From positions 1 to 60,242 of the IMG/VR virus record IMGVR_UViG_3300042445_000754: a DNA stretch of 60,242 bases. The stretch is one strand, 5' to 3'. The position numbers were made by a program, and so were the translations under genes. This stretch comes from a virus. Shown here piece after piece: positions 1 through 7,593 of the stretch. Within the stretch, counting starts at the first letter, position 1. Each line of letters opens with the position of its first letter. The notes beneath the pieces were generated by a model, which saw nothing but the letters and a program-made list of their open reading frames with translations, had not been told where the DNA came from and searched no databases.

Positions 1-7
1 TTTAATA

Positions 8-319
8 TTAATCTAGCTTAGGTGCAACATAACCTTCGTCTCCTGGTTCAGGAATTTCTTTTTCTGTAAACAAGTTATTTTTAGTAGCTTGAGTTTCTAT
101 TTCAGCAAGAAGAAGTGCTAAAGTATAAAAAGCTCTTTGTTGTTCATCAAGATCATTGTACTGTTTGTTCATGATATCTTTAAAGTATGCATCTCCTTTT
201 TCAGGAATGTTCATACTTTGTAAAAGTACAAATGAAGCAGCTTTAGTCATTAAGTAGAAGCTTTTGTTTACTTGAATGTTTACAATAACATCATCTTTAA
301 GCTCTTTAACCTTTATCAT
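8..319 (-). CDS. small acidic phage protein, unknown function
   Basis: This is a complete 103-aa frame. I place the start at 319 because the longer in-frame extension to 490 would run through the uracil-DNA glycosylase gene on the other strand, and because MIKVKELKDD is a natural-looking N-terminus. The N-terminal half reads as beta strands plus a hydrophobic helix (YLMTKAASFVLLQSM), the middle is helical (QQRAFYTLALLLAEIETQA), and the end is acidic and Pro/Gly-rich (EPGDEGYVAPKLD). From memory, crAss-like phages carry similar small proteins ending in a PGDEGY-type tail, but I cannot name a function. It is the only leftward gene left of the replication block. If the genome is circular, it would be the first gene of the same leftward block that fills the right two thirds of the window. 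Confidence 0.75.
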   Translation of the reverse strand: MIKVKELKDDVIVNIQVNKSFYLMTKAASFVLLQSMNIPEKGDAYFKDIMNKQYNDLDEQQRAFYTLALLLAEIETQATKNNLFTEKEIPEPGDEGYVAPKLD

Positions 320-350
320 ATTTATAATTTTTATCAAAAATAACAAAAAA
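320..350. promoter_or_regulatory. divergent intergenic region between the two gene blocks
   Basis: Only 31 bp, almost entirely A/T, separate the start codons of the leftward 103-aa gene and the rightward uracil-DNA glycosylase gene. Promoters for both blocks must sit here or inside the opposite reading frames. I see no clear -33/-7 pair and no Shine-Dalgarno sequence; the region before 351 is simply A-rich, as is common in Bacteroidota translation starts. The regulatory role is inferred from gene orientation only. Confidence 0.4.
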
Positions 351-1043
351 ATGGATTTAGAAGAAATTAAACAAAAAATGTTTGAGAAATTAAAACCAAA
401 TGGTTGGGATAGAATTCTTAAATCTTTTATATTTAGTTCTGAGTTTGATGATATTCTCAACAAACTTCGGAGTCTAAGTGAATCAGACAAAAGATTTACT
501 CCACCACTTAAACAAGTCTTTAGAGCATTTGAAGAATGTCCGTATGATGAACTTAAAATTGTGATGATTGGTCAAGACCCATATCCTCAGTTAGGTGTTG
601 CTGATGGTATTGCATTCAGTTGTGGTAACACTTTAACAGAACAGCCTTCATTAAGATTTTTATTTAATGGAGTAGAGGAGGATTATCCTCACAGATATGA
701 AAGAAATTGTGATCTGACTAGATGGTCAAATCAAGGTATTTTGATGCTTAATACAGCTCTTACAACTGAAGTAGGTCAAATAGGTGGTCATTATGATATC
801 TGGAAACCGTTTACTGCATACTTGTTAGATACTTTAAATAATCATAATAACGGATTGATATATGTGTACATGGGTAAAAAAGCTGAAGAGTGGTCTAATC
901 TTACCAATGATAATAATTATAGGTTTTATGTTAAACATCCTGCTTCTGCTGCTTATAATGGCTCTAAATGGGACTGTGATGATATATTTAAAAAAATATC
1001 TGTTCTAGTTAAAGAGAATTATGATCAAACAATAACTTGGTGA
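351..1043 (+). CDS. ung: uracil-DNA glycosylase (UNG family 1)
   Basis: This 230-aa enzyme should remove uracil from DNA and start base excision repair. The water-activating motif GQDPYP is at residues 74-79 and the DNA-intercalating loop motif HPAS begins at His196, replacing the more usual HPSP. Length matches family 1 enzymes (about 220-230 aa). I chose the ATG at 351 because the upstream in-frame ATG at 276 lies inside the divergent gene and would add a low-complexity, non-homologous extension. It is the first gene of the rightward block. UDG is a recurrent member of crAss-like replication modules, where it presumably polices dUTP incorporation or deamination in an AT-rich genome. Confidence 0.93.
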   Translation: MDLEEIKQKMFEKLKPNGWDRILKSFIFSSEFDDILNKLRSLSESDKRFTPPLKQVFRAFEECPYDELKIVMIGQDPYPQLGVADGIAFSCGNTLTEQPSLRFLFNGVEEDYPHRYERNCDLTRWSNQGILMLNTALTTEVGQIGGHYDIWKPFTAYLLDTLNNHNNGLIYVYMGKKAEEWSNLTNDNNYRFYVKHPASAAYNGSKWDCDDIFKKISVLVKENYDQTITW

Positions 1044-1044
1044 T

Positions 1045-1632
1045 ATGAAAGAAATCTTTAAAAAACTGGCTGACAATGGAATTACTCCTAATGCATTTTA
1101 TATACTAGACTGCATAAAAGAGGGTATTGTTCCAAATACTTATGTTAAAGCTAGTCTTGAGGTAACTAGGTTGATTAGAGATAATTGGCTTACACAAGAT
1201 TTGGAATTAACAGACAAAAGTATTATCTTTACTACGGAGATTGATGGTTATTTCAAAAAATCCAAGAAAAAAACTTCTACAGATTTACTAGGGCATAATT
1301 TTATGCAAAACATAGAGGCATATGTTCATATATTTCCTAATAAGAAGTTGTCTTCTGGAAAATATGCTAGAGTACCTGCTAAGAACTTAGAAAGTGGATT
1401 TAGATGGTTTTTTGAAAACTATGATTACGATTGGGAAACTATCTTTCAAGCTACACAAAAGTATGTTGGTGAATATGAATCTAAAAACTATGAATACATG
1501 AGAACTGCTCAATATTTTTTGAGAAAGCAAAATGTAGACAAGAGTTGGGATTCTGATTTGGCAACTTATTGTGAATACTTAAAAGATAATCCTGACGATG
1601 AACAAGTATATTTTGGTGAGTTAATTGTATAA
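1045..1632 (+). CDS. conserved phage protein beside helicase; possible helicase loader
   Basis: A 195-aa protein starting 1 nt after the UDG stop. The N-terminal 60 residues look like a small helical or winged-helix module (LADNGITPNAFYILDCIKEG). The C-terminal half is aromatic and helical (FRWFFENYDYDWETIFQA, then YMRTAQYFLRKQN and a short acidic end). Phage proteins with this kind of C-terminus often sit directly upstream of replicative helicases, which would fit a loader or primosome role. I cannot assign a family from sequence alone, so the role is inferred from position. Confidence 0.6.
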   Translation: MKEIFKKLADNGITPNAFYILDCIKEGIVPNTYVKASLEVTRLIRDNWLTQDLELTDKSIIFTTEIDGYFKKSKKKTSTDLLGHNFMQNIEAYVHIFPNKKLSSGKYARVPAKNLESGFRWFFENYDYDWETIFQATQKYVGEYESKNYEYMRTAQYFLRKQNVDKSWDSDLATYCEYLKDNPDDEQVYFGELIV

Positions 1633-1650
1633 TTTAAATTTTAAAAATCT

Positions 1651-2658
1651 ATGGCTAATTTATTTAATGGTGCCCGTCATTTATTACCAGTCAGTGAAAG
1701 AGACAGTTTAGAAAAGGGTCTCATTAAAATGAAAGCTAGGAGAGAAGGTAAGTTACCATCTCTTGTTAGTGCATGGCCCAAATTTAATGATGCCTTTTGT
1801 GATGGATTAGAATGGAAAACTATTACTGTAGTTGGTGCTCGACCAGGAACTGGAAAGACTCTTTTTATGGAACAACTGATATCTGATATCATTGATCTAA
1901 ATAAAGCTCAAGACTTCCGTGTTCTTAAATTCCAAATGGAAATGGTTGATGAAACAAGTGCAATAAGAAAGTTTGGTCTGAAAACAGGTGCTGATTACAA
2001 TACATTAATGAGTAAGGACGGTAAATTAGTTGACAAAAGAATATTTCAGAAGTGCGTTGATTTTTATCATGAAAGTGCACAGACGGATGTTGTTAATGTT
2101 GTCTATGATGTATGTACTGTCAATGAAATGTGTGCTACTATCCATCATGAATTGGAAAGACACAGAAGAGAAGATGGTTCTTACAGAAACATGCTTGTTG
2201 CAATAGATCATTCAGCTTTATTTAAGAATGATGTAGGACAGAAAGATAAATTTGAAATGCTGGGAGCATTGGGTGAGGCCTTGACTCAAATGAAGAAGAA
2301 ATATCCAGTTGCATTTATTGTCCTAAGTCAGTTAAATAGAAACATTGATGATGTTAAAAGACAAGTAGAAGGTAATTACGGTAATTATGTATTAGATTCT
2401 GATATCTATGGTTCTGATGCTTTGTTACAGCATGCAGATGTAGTAATGGGTATTAATAAACCCTCTATAAGAAAAATTAAACAATATGGTCCTGAGAAGT
2501 TTCTGATTGAAGACCCGGATACATTAGTGTTTCATTTTTTGAAGTCCAGGAATGGCACAACAAGAATAAGTTTCTTTAAACTTGATAGGGTAACTATGAG
2601 GATTATAGAAATGAATACCCCTGCTAGAGCTGTAGCACAAAAAATCCAAGTAAATTAA
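1651..2658 (+). CDS. DnaB-type replicative DNA helicase
   Basis: 335-aa RecA-fold (SF4) helicase. The Walker A motif GARPGTGKT is at residues 62-70. A Walker B-like strand follows (MLVAIDHSALF), then the H3 sensor strand FIVLSQLNRNID and, near the C-terminus, a basic KSRNGTTR segment typical of DnaB-family DNA-binding loops. It is shorter than bacterial DnaB (about 470 aa) and appears to lack the N-terminal primase-interaction domain, as many phage helicases do. It should unwind the replication fork with the primase at 4736-5713 and the polymerase at 13527-15431. Confidence 0.9.
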   Translation: MANLFNGARHLLPVSERDSLEKGLIKMKARREGKLPSLVSAWPKFNDAFCDGLEWKTITVVGARPGTGKTLFMEQLISDIIDLNKAQDFRVLKFQMEMVDETSAIRKFGLKTGADYNTLMSKDGKLVDKRIFQKCVDFYHESAQTDVVNVVYDVCTVNEMCATIHHELERHRREDGSYRNMLVAIDHSALFKNDVGQKDKFEMLGALGEALTQMKKKYPVAFIVLSQLNRNIDDVKRQVEGNYGNYVLDSDIYGSDALLQHADVVMGINKPSIRKIKQYGPEKFLIEDPDTLVFHFLKSRNGTTRISFFKLDRVTMRIIEMNTPARAVAQKIQVN

Positions 2659-2663
2659 TAAAT

Positions 2664-3266
2664 ATGAGTAGTAATTTAAGAAAAGAAAAAGAAAGAGAGT
2701 TCTATATGCAACATATGGATGCTTTCAAAGCAATTGGTATTGCTGATCCTTTTTTCACAATTAAAACTGCATTCTTCAAGAAAGGAAAGTTTGGAAGACA
2801 ATGTCAGTTTTTTGAGTGGGAATTGAAGAAAGGTGAAGATATCTACATTGAGTTTTATGACAATGCCTATGATGGTAATGGTAGAACTATTGATATCGTA
2901 CCAATGAATGAAGACAGAGCACTCTTTAAACTCAAATTCAATCCTTATTTTCAAGAGGAGTATGATGTGATTGAAGGAGTAGACAGTGAAGGAAAACCAG
3001 ATAGAAAATATCTTATTCCTGTTAATGAGATGATGGTTGTATTATCTAGTGGTCAAGAGATTAGTCATTCTCTTTATGATAAGAGAAAAGAAGATGCTAA
3101 AAATGATTTGCCAGAATTACAAAAATCATTAAGTTTGTTTCCCGATTTTGAAAAAGAATACTCTCCTAAAGTAGAGGAAGTTTCTTTGAATGATGGAGAT
3201 GAATCCGTTTCTGATATTTTAATGAGAATAAGTGTAGAATTTCAAAAATTAGCAAAAAGGTTATGA
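2664..3266 (+). CDS. conserved hypothetical protein of the replication block
   Basis: A 200-aa protein I do not recognise. It starts with a charged helix (LRKEKEREFYMQHMDAFKA), followed by a beta-rich core (FFTIKTAFFKKGKFGRQCQ, then DIYIEFYDNAY). It ends with an acidic, probably disordered segment and a final helix (MRISVEFQKLAKRL). Its stop overlaps the next start (ATGA), so it is probably translated together with the Sak4-like ATPase. Its place between the helicase and the recombination ATPase suggests a replication or recombination accessory role, but nothing in the sequence shows a catalytic site. Confidence 0.65.
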   Translation: MSSNLRKEKEREFYMQHMDAFKAIGIADPFFTIKTAFFKKGKFGRQCQFFEWELKKGEDIYIEFYDNAYDGNGRTIDIVPMNEDRALFKLKFNPYFQEEYDVIEGVDSEGKPDRKYLIPVNEMMVVLSSGQEISHSLYDKRKEDAKNDLPELQKSLSLFPDFEKEYSPKVEEVSLNDGDESVSDILMRISVEFQKLAKRL

Positions 3267-3985
3267 GTATTGTACTTCCAACTAAAAAAGTTAAAGCAGA
3301 AAGAACTAATCCTAAGAGACTGATTATTTATTCTAAACCAAAGACTGGTAAGACCAGTGCATTTGCAGGATTAGATGATAATCTTATCATAGATTTAGAA
3401 AATGGTGCTGATTATGTAGAAGCTCTGAAGATTAAAGTTACTTCTCTTCAGGAGTTATTAGAAGCAGGTAAAGCTATCAAAGAAGCTGGTAAACCATACA
3501 AGTATGTAACAGTAGATACTGTGACTGCATTAGAAGATATGGTTATGCCTCTTGCAATCAAATTGTATAAACAAACTAGTATGGGTAAGAATTATGATGG
3601 AGACAATGTCTTGTCATTACCTAACGGTGCAGGTTATTTATATTTGAGACAAGCTTTCTTTCAAGTTTTAGATTTTATTGATACTTTAGCTCCCCACATT
3701 ATTTTATCTGGTCACATTAAGGACAAACAGGTAGATGATAAAGGTGAAATGGTATTAGCTGCCAATATTGATTTGACAGGTAAAATCAAATCTTTGATCT
3801 GTGCAAATGCAGATGCAATTGGTTATATGTTTAGAAAAGGTAATAAGACTGTTCTATCATTTAAAACTAGTGAAGAAGTGACTTGTGGTGCAAGACCAGA
3901 GCACTTAAGAAATGAAGAAATAGTAGTTTCTGAGATGAATGAAAAAGGTGAACTAGAGTTTCACTGGGATAAAATTTATGTGTAA
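3263..3985 (+). CDS. Sak4-like RecA-fold ATPase (single-strand annealing or recombination)
   Basis: 240-aa P-loop protein. The Walker A motif SKPKTGKT is at residues 24-31, preceded by a hydrophobic strand (RLIIY), and a Walker B-like strand YVTVDTVTALED follows around residue 82. This minimal RecA core, with IDLENGADYVEA after the P-loop, is characteristic of phage AAA_24/Sak4-type proteins, which act with an SSB in single-strand annealing. The neighbouring gene downstream is a probable SSB, which is the usual Sak4 arrangement. The start ATG overlaps the previous stop (ATGA). It could alternatively be a generic phage nucleotide-binding ATPase, but the context favours recombination. Confidence 0.82.
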   Translation: MSIVLPTKKVKAERTNPKRLIIYSKPKTGKTSAFAGLDDNLIIDLENGADYVEALKIKVTSLQELLEAGKAIKEAGKPYKYVTVDTVTALEDMVMPLAIKLYKQTSMGKNYDGDNVLSLPNGAGYLYLRQAFFQVLDFIDTLAPHIILSGHIKDKQVDDKGEMVLAANIDLTGKIKSLICANADAIGYMFRKGNKTVLSFKTSEEVTCGARPEHLRNEEIVVSEMNEKGELEFHWDKIYV

Positions 3986-4005
3986 TAATTAAAAAGTAAA
4001 ATAAA

Positions 4006-4686
4006 ATGGCGTTAAGTACAGATGATTTAGGTAACGGTGGATCCGGTTTACCAAAGACAATTAGTCCAGGAAACAAAGTGTTGAAAATCAACAATGTTGA
4101 ATTAGAACAGTTTAAATTTATTGACAATGCATTTCATTTGATATTGCATGTTGAAACCGAACCTATTGAAGGTTTTGAAGGATTTGCTTTAGATAAAGAC
4201 AATCCTGACAGAGGTCACTTCAAAGGTCAAATTGGTAGAGTTAAAGCAAGCCAGTATGCATTTGCAGATGGTGAGACCAAAACTGGTATCAAAATACAAA
4301 GAGATAGATCAATTTTAATGTTCTTACAGAATCTTTGTAAAACAATGGGAATCAATGATTGGATGTCAGCACAACATAACAAGCATGATACTATTGAAGC
4401 TTTTGTTGAAGAATTTAATAAAACTGCACCAATTAAAGATAGATATCTTGAATTCTGTGTTGCAGGTAAAGAGTATGTTGGTAGAACTGGTTATACCAAT
4501 TACGATATGTGGTTACCAAAAGCAGAAAGTGGAAAGTATGCATTTGGTGAAGTTGAAGAAGGTAAAGTTATTAGATATGATGAATCTAAACATTTGAAAA
4601 AACTTGAAGTAAACAATGTTGAAAGTTTTGGAGATGATGATTTAAACATGCCAAACAAACCTTCTACTGATTTCTCTCTAGACTAA
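4006..4686 (+). CDS. probable single-stranded DNA-binding protein
   Basis: 226 aa. The body is beta-rich with alternating hydrophobics (FKFIDNAFHLILHVET) as expected for an OB fold, and the C-terminus is an acidic, low-complexity tail (ESFGDDDLNMPNKP, ending STDFSLD) as in phage SSBs. Position immediately after the Sak4-like ATPase supports the call. Unlike the two proteins ending at 11516 and 16612, its tail does not end in aromatic residues. A strong terminator follows at once, closing the first plus-strand unit. I call it SSB from the tail, fold pattern and context, not from a diagnostic motif. Confidence 0.68.
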   Translation: MALSTDDLGNGGSGLPKTISPGNKVLKINNVELEQFKFIDNAFHLILHVETEPIEGFEGFALDKDNPDRGHFKGQIGRVKASQYAFADGETKTGIKIQRDRSILMFLQNLCKTMGINDWMSAQHNKHDTIEAFVEEFNKTAPIKDRYLEFCVAGKEYVGRTGYTNYDMWLPKAESGKYAFGEVEEGKVIRYDESKHLKKLEVNNVESFGDDDLNMPNKPSTDFSLD

Positions 4687-4691
4687 TATAG

Positions 4692-4724
4692 TTAGGGGGA
4701 GTCAGTGATTCCCCCTAATTTTTA
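4692..4724 (+). terminator. intrinsic terminator after the SSB gene
   Basis: A perfect 9-bp stem (TTAGGGGGA at 4692-4700 pairing with TCCCCCTAA at 4710-4718) has a 9-nt loop and is followed by a T-rich run. It ends the UDG-to-SSB unit 6 nt after the stop codon. Confidence 0.88.
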
Positions 4725-4726
4725 AA

Positions 4727-4735
4727 TTTTGGTAT
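4727..4735 (+). promoter_or_regulatory. possible promoter box before the primase gene
   Basis: Directly after the terminator T-run the sequence reads AATTTTGGTAT and then the primase ATG. The TTTG resembles the 3' half of the Bacteroidota -7 element (TAnnTTTG) and recurs at two other post-terminator gene starts (10150s and 16660s). No upstream TTG (-33) element is visible. Confidence 0.25.
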
Positions 4736-5713
4736 ATGATTTCTACACAAACAATAATTTCTGATTTAAATGAAGTACCTAGAGAATGGGTATTTGAGTA
4801 TTATTTAAACCTCACTGAAAGACTTTGTGGTCAAAGTTTAAAAATAAAATCTGCATTCAATCCTACTGATAAAGTTCCTTCTATGTGTATATACACAGAT
4901 AACAAAGGATTTTATAAGTTCAAAGATTTCTCATCTGGATTTGGTGGTGATGGTTTAAATCTAGTTATGCATTTGTATAATCTAGATGGAAGAGGTAAAG
5001 CTTCTTTTAAAATCATGGCTGATTATGATGCATACATTTCTAATAACACATACGTTCCACTAGATTATGTTCCACAAAGTAAATACACTGTCTCAGATTA
5101 TGAAATCAGACACTGGAACACTTTAGATCAATCATATTGGAAAGGTTTTAAATTAAGTTCTAGTATATTAGAGCATTATAATGTGCATCCTTTAGAGTTT
5201 TATAACATGGTTAAGGAAGACGATGGTCAAATTCTTGATACTGTTAATATAAAAGGTAATTTTATTTATGGCTTCTTTAGGGAAGATGGTAGTTTGTATA
5301 AAATATATACACCAAAAGTAAAAGATAACAAGTTTATTAAAGTAAAAGATTACATCCAGGGTTCTGATCAACTTGAGTTTAAATCTAAATATTTGATTAT
5401 TACTTCTTCTTTAAAAGACTTAATGTGTTTTAAGAAGTTAGGAATAAATGGTATTGAAAGTATTGCTCCAGACAGTGAGAACAGTGTTATTCCGGAAAAC
5501 TTCATGCAACCTCTTCTAAGTAAGTATCAAAAGATACTTGTACTGTTTGATAATGATGATCCTGGTCTTAAATCTGCTCAGAGATACAAAGAAAAGTATG
5601 GTTTTAATTTTGTAGTACTTGAAATGTCTAAAGATCTTTCTGATTCTGTAAGAGATCATGGTGTTGAAGCTGTGAGAGATGTATTGTTTCCATTATTAAA
5701 ACAAGCATTATGA
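4736..5713 (+). CDS. DNA primase (TOPRIM, DnaG-like)
   Basis: 325 aa. The N-terminal 90 residues resemble the CHC2-type template-binding domain (FNPTDKVPSMCIYTDNKGFY, then FKDFSSGFGGDGLNLV) but lack the zinc-binding cysteines. The C-terminal third is a TOPRIM fold: LIITSSLKDLMCFKKLGI supplies the first motif and VLFDNDDPGLKSAQRY the acidic metal-binding motif. No helicase domain is fused; the helicase is a separate gene upstream. It should lay RNA primers for the phage polymerase. It opens a new unit right after a terminator, and its stop overlaps the next start (ATGA). Confidence 0.88.
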   Translation: MISTQTIISDLNEVPREWVFEYYLNLTERLCGQSLKIKSAFNPTDKVPSMCIYTDNKGFYKFKDFSSGFGGDGLNLVMHLYNLDGRGKASFKIMADYDAYISNNTYVPLDYVPQSKYTVSDYEIRHWNTLDQSYWKGFKLSSSILEHYNVHPLEFYNMVKEDDGQILDTVNIKGNFIYGFFREDGSLYKIYTPKVKDNKFIKVKDYIQGSDQLEFKSKYLIITSSLKDLMCFKKLGINGIESIAPDSENSVIPENFMQPLLSKYQKILVLFDNDDPGLKSAQRYKEKYGFNFVVLEMSKDLSDSVRDHGVEAVRDVLFPLLKQAL

Positions 5714-6135
5714 GTTGGATATATAAAGGAAAAGAGTTTGATGAATTGTGTATCCCAGAAGGTGCTGTTGGATTTATCTACAATATGACTGCTATTATAG
5801 ATGGCAAGTCTGTTGCATATATTGGTAAGAAGAACTTCTTTGCTAATATAAAGAAACCTATGGGTAAGAAAGCTTTGGCTATGTCTACAGACAAAAGGTT
5901 AAAGAAATATACCCGGGAGCTTAAACCTGACTTTATGAGATACTATAGTAGTAACAAGACTCTTAAAGAAGCTCACAAAGCAGGTGTTGTAATTAAAAGG
6001 GAAATTCTAATGATTTGCTACTCAGCAATGGAATTGACTTATCAAGAAGTAAAGCATCAGTTTAAATATGAGGTGCTTGAAAAAGAAGAATATTTGAATG
6101 CCAACATTCTTGGCAGGTTTTACAAAACAAAATAG
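5710..6135 (+). CDS. GIY-YIG nuclease-like protein (SegE-type)
   Basis: 141 aa. The N-terminal part carries the split signature of this fold, GFIYNM near residue 20 and AYIGKK about 15 residues later. A basic region and a helix with MELTYQEVKHQFKYEVL then supply the downstream Glu/Lys positions expected in phage SegE-like proteins. Such enzymes nick or cut DNA; in phages they can be homing endonucleases or resolve DNA structures. Translation is probably coupled to the primase (ATGA overlap). It is free-standing, not inside an intron, and its stop is TAG. The fold is recognised by pattern only, so activity is uncertain. Confidence 0.7.
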   Translation: MSWIYKGKEFDELCIPEGAVGFIYNMTAIIDGKSVAYIGKKNFFANIKKPMGKKALAMSTDKRLKKYTRELKPDFMRYYSSNKTLKEAHKAGVVIKREILMICYSAMELTYQEVKHQFKYEVLEKEEYLNANILGRFYKTK

Positions 6136-6137
6136 TT

Positions 6138-6560
6138 ATGACAGAAAATGATATGACAGGCCTTCTTTTACAGTTGGCTGACCGTGGTGTGACCGGAATT
6201 AGAGTACACTACGCAGGTGGTGGAGACAGTGGTTGTATTGAAGATATTAATTATACTACTCAAACTTTAAGTAAAGATGAAGAAGCTGCATTTGAGTATA
6301 TTTCACTATTATCTACTTATGGACATGAGGCAGCCCCAAATTTAAAAGATCTAGATAGCGGAATCTATTCTGATATTGAAGACTTTGCTAATGATAGAAT
6401 TCTTAATGATATTGAGGATTGGTGGAATAATGATGGAGGTTATGGTGTACTGTGTATTATGGTTCCTTCTGGTAAATATAAAATTGATAACACAATTTAT
6501 ATTACTAATACAGAAGAGTATACACATGAAGGGAGTTTAATTGATGAAGCTTTAAACTAA
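6138..6560 (+). CDS. DUF6878-like hypothetical protein
   Basis: 140 aa, very acidic. The C-terminal segment DWWNNDGGYGVLCIMVPSGK, followed by an Asn-rich strand (IDNTIYITNTEEY), matches the pattern of the DUF6878 family found in phages and plasmids. No catalytic residues are evident and no function is known. It begins 2 nt after the previous stop, and its own stop overlaps the next ATG (TAATG). Confidence 0.62.
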   Translation: MTENDMTGLLLQLADRGVTGIRVHYAGGGDSGCIEDINYTTQTLSKDEEAAFEYISLLSTYGHEAAPNLKDLDSGIYSDIEDFANDRILNDIEDWWNNDGGYGVLCIMVPSGKYKIDNTIYITNTEEYTHEGSLIDEALN

Positions 6561-6823
6561 TGGAAGAAAAACACTTTAATGAAGCTAACCATATAAAAGA
6601 CATGATTGAAAAGCTTCGTACTAGATCTCTTAAACTTAATGAAGCACTATCAGGAACCATGACAAAAATAACTGTAGATTATTTTAGTGGTGAAGAAAGA
6701 TTTAGAAGACCTGGAGAAATTTACTTAAATGATGTTGCAGGTATTAAAGATCTTATGCAAAAAGAATATGCCGAGATAAAGCTTGAGTTAGAGCAATTAA
6801 CAGAAAAATTTAAAAATCTGTAA
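6560..6823 (+). CDS. small helical hypothetical protein
   Basis: 87 aa. Two helical stretches with heptad-like spacing (HIKDMIEKLRTRSLKLNEAL and the C-terminal KEYAEIKLELEQLTEKF) flank a short beta segment (TKITVDYFSGEERFRRPG). It is unrecognised. Translational coupling through TAATG and TAACATG junctions on both sides shows it belongs to the unit. Confidence 0.6.
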   Translation: MEEKHFNEANHIKDMIEKLRTRSLKLNEALSGTMTKITVDYFSGEERFRRPGEIYLNDVAGIKDLMQKEYAEIKLELEQLTEKFKNL

Positions 6824-6824
6824 C

Positions 6825-7166
6825 ATGTCACATCCATATGAACATAGTAAAAGCAGTGCCCGTAAATGGGGAGGAGAACCATCAGAATATATGCATATTC
6901 ATGAATGGTTTGATGCTACAAAAGCCTGGATAGGACATAGTAAACATAGAATGTTCCGTCACCACAGTGAAGGTATATTTGAATGTGAAGTACATTTTGG
7001 TACTTACTTTGTTAATTCTGTAGGAAAAAGAGTGTATATAAGATATGTTGGGGAACAACATGTCAAAGAAGATTGCAATGGCTATATTCCAAGTGCAAAA
7101 GAGTGGGTGGATAATATTAATACACCCACAGAATGGATGATTAAAACACTTAAAATTGAAGACTAA
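6825..7166 (+). CDS. DUF6915-like protein
   Basis: 113 aa, rich in His and Trp. It matches the strongly conserved pattern of DUF6915: HPYEHSKSSARKWGG at the start, then IHEWFDATKAW, RHHSEGIFECE and GEQHVKED near the end. The many conserved His/Glu/Asp residues suggest a metal site, but the family has no known function. The family occurs in bacteria, plasmids and phages. Confidence 0.75.
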   Translation: MSHPYEHSKSSARKWGGEPSEYMHIHEWFDATKAWIGHSKHRMFRHHSEGIFECEVHFGTYFVNSVGKRVYIRYVGEQHVKEDCNGYIPSAKEWVDNINTPTEWMIKTLKIED

Positions 7167-7167
7167 T

Positions 7168-7593
7168 ATGATTTTTGACAAAGAAGAAACGAAGAATTTG
7201 TTGAACATGCTACGTTCTACAGATACTGAAAATGCTATCATAGCATTTGAAGCTCTTAAAGGAGTTGAAATACAAAAATATTTAGGGGAACTAATTGTAT
7301 TATATAAGTTTGGTAAACAACCTATTAAAGCATGGGATGATAACTGTAATAATTGTTCTGTAGCACTTAGAACAGCTTTACATCCTTATACTAAAGAAGA
7401 TGGTGCTGAGTTAAGCACTGGGTCTTGTTTATCAGCAATGATAAGTAGTAAAGCAAGTCATCAAGCAGTTGAACTTTTTATGGAGTACTTTACTGTAAAT
7501 ATGATTGGCTTCCTAGGTCAGATGGGTTACCCCGCTGACAAATTTGAAATTAATGTAAAACTAAAAGATGATGGACAAACAACAGAGTCTTAG
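7168..7593 (+). CDS. hypothetical phage protein
   Basis: 141 aa from the ATG at 7168, one base after the preceding stop; a TTG four codons upstream would overlap the previous gene and is unlikely. The sequence has a helical N-terminus, a CNNC motif (WDDNCNNCSVALR) in the middle, and a second helical part. The Cys pair might bind metal, but a third and fourth ligand are not obvious. Not recognised. The next gene starts inside its last 26 nt. Confidence 0.6.
   Translation: MIFDKEETKNLLNMLRSTDTENAIIAFEALKGVEIQKYLGELIVLYKFGKQPIKAWDDNCNNCSVALRTALHPYTKEDGAELSTGSCLSAMISSKASHQAVELFMEYFTVNMIGFLGQMGYPADKFEINVKLKDDGQTTES

Noticed and set aside
276-350. Upstream extension of the uracil-DNA glycosylase frame to an ATG at 276
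   Set aside because: It overlaps the divergent 103-aa gene, gives a low-complexity Ile/Phe/Ser-rich peptide, and the ATG at 351 gives the standard family length.
320-490. Upstream extension of the leftward 103-aa frame to 490
   Set aside because: It runs antisense through the UDG coding region and adds 57 residues without pattern; the ATG at 319 is natural.
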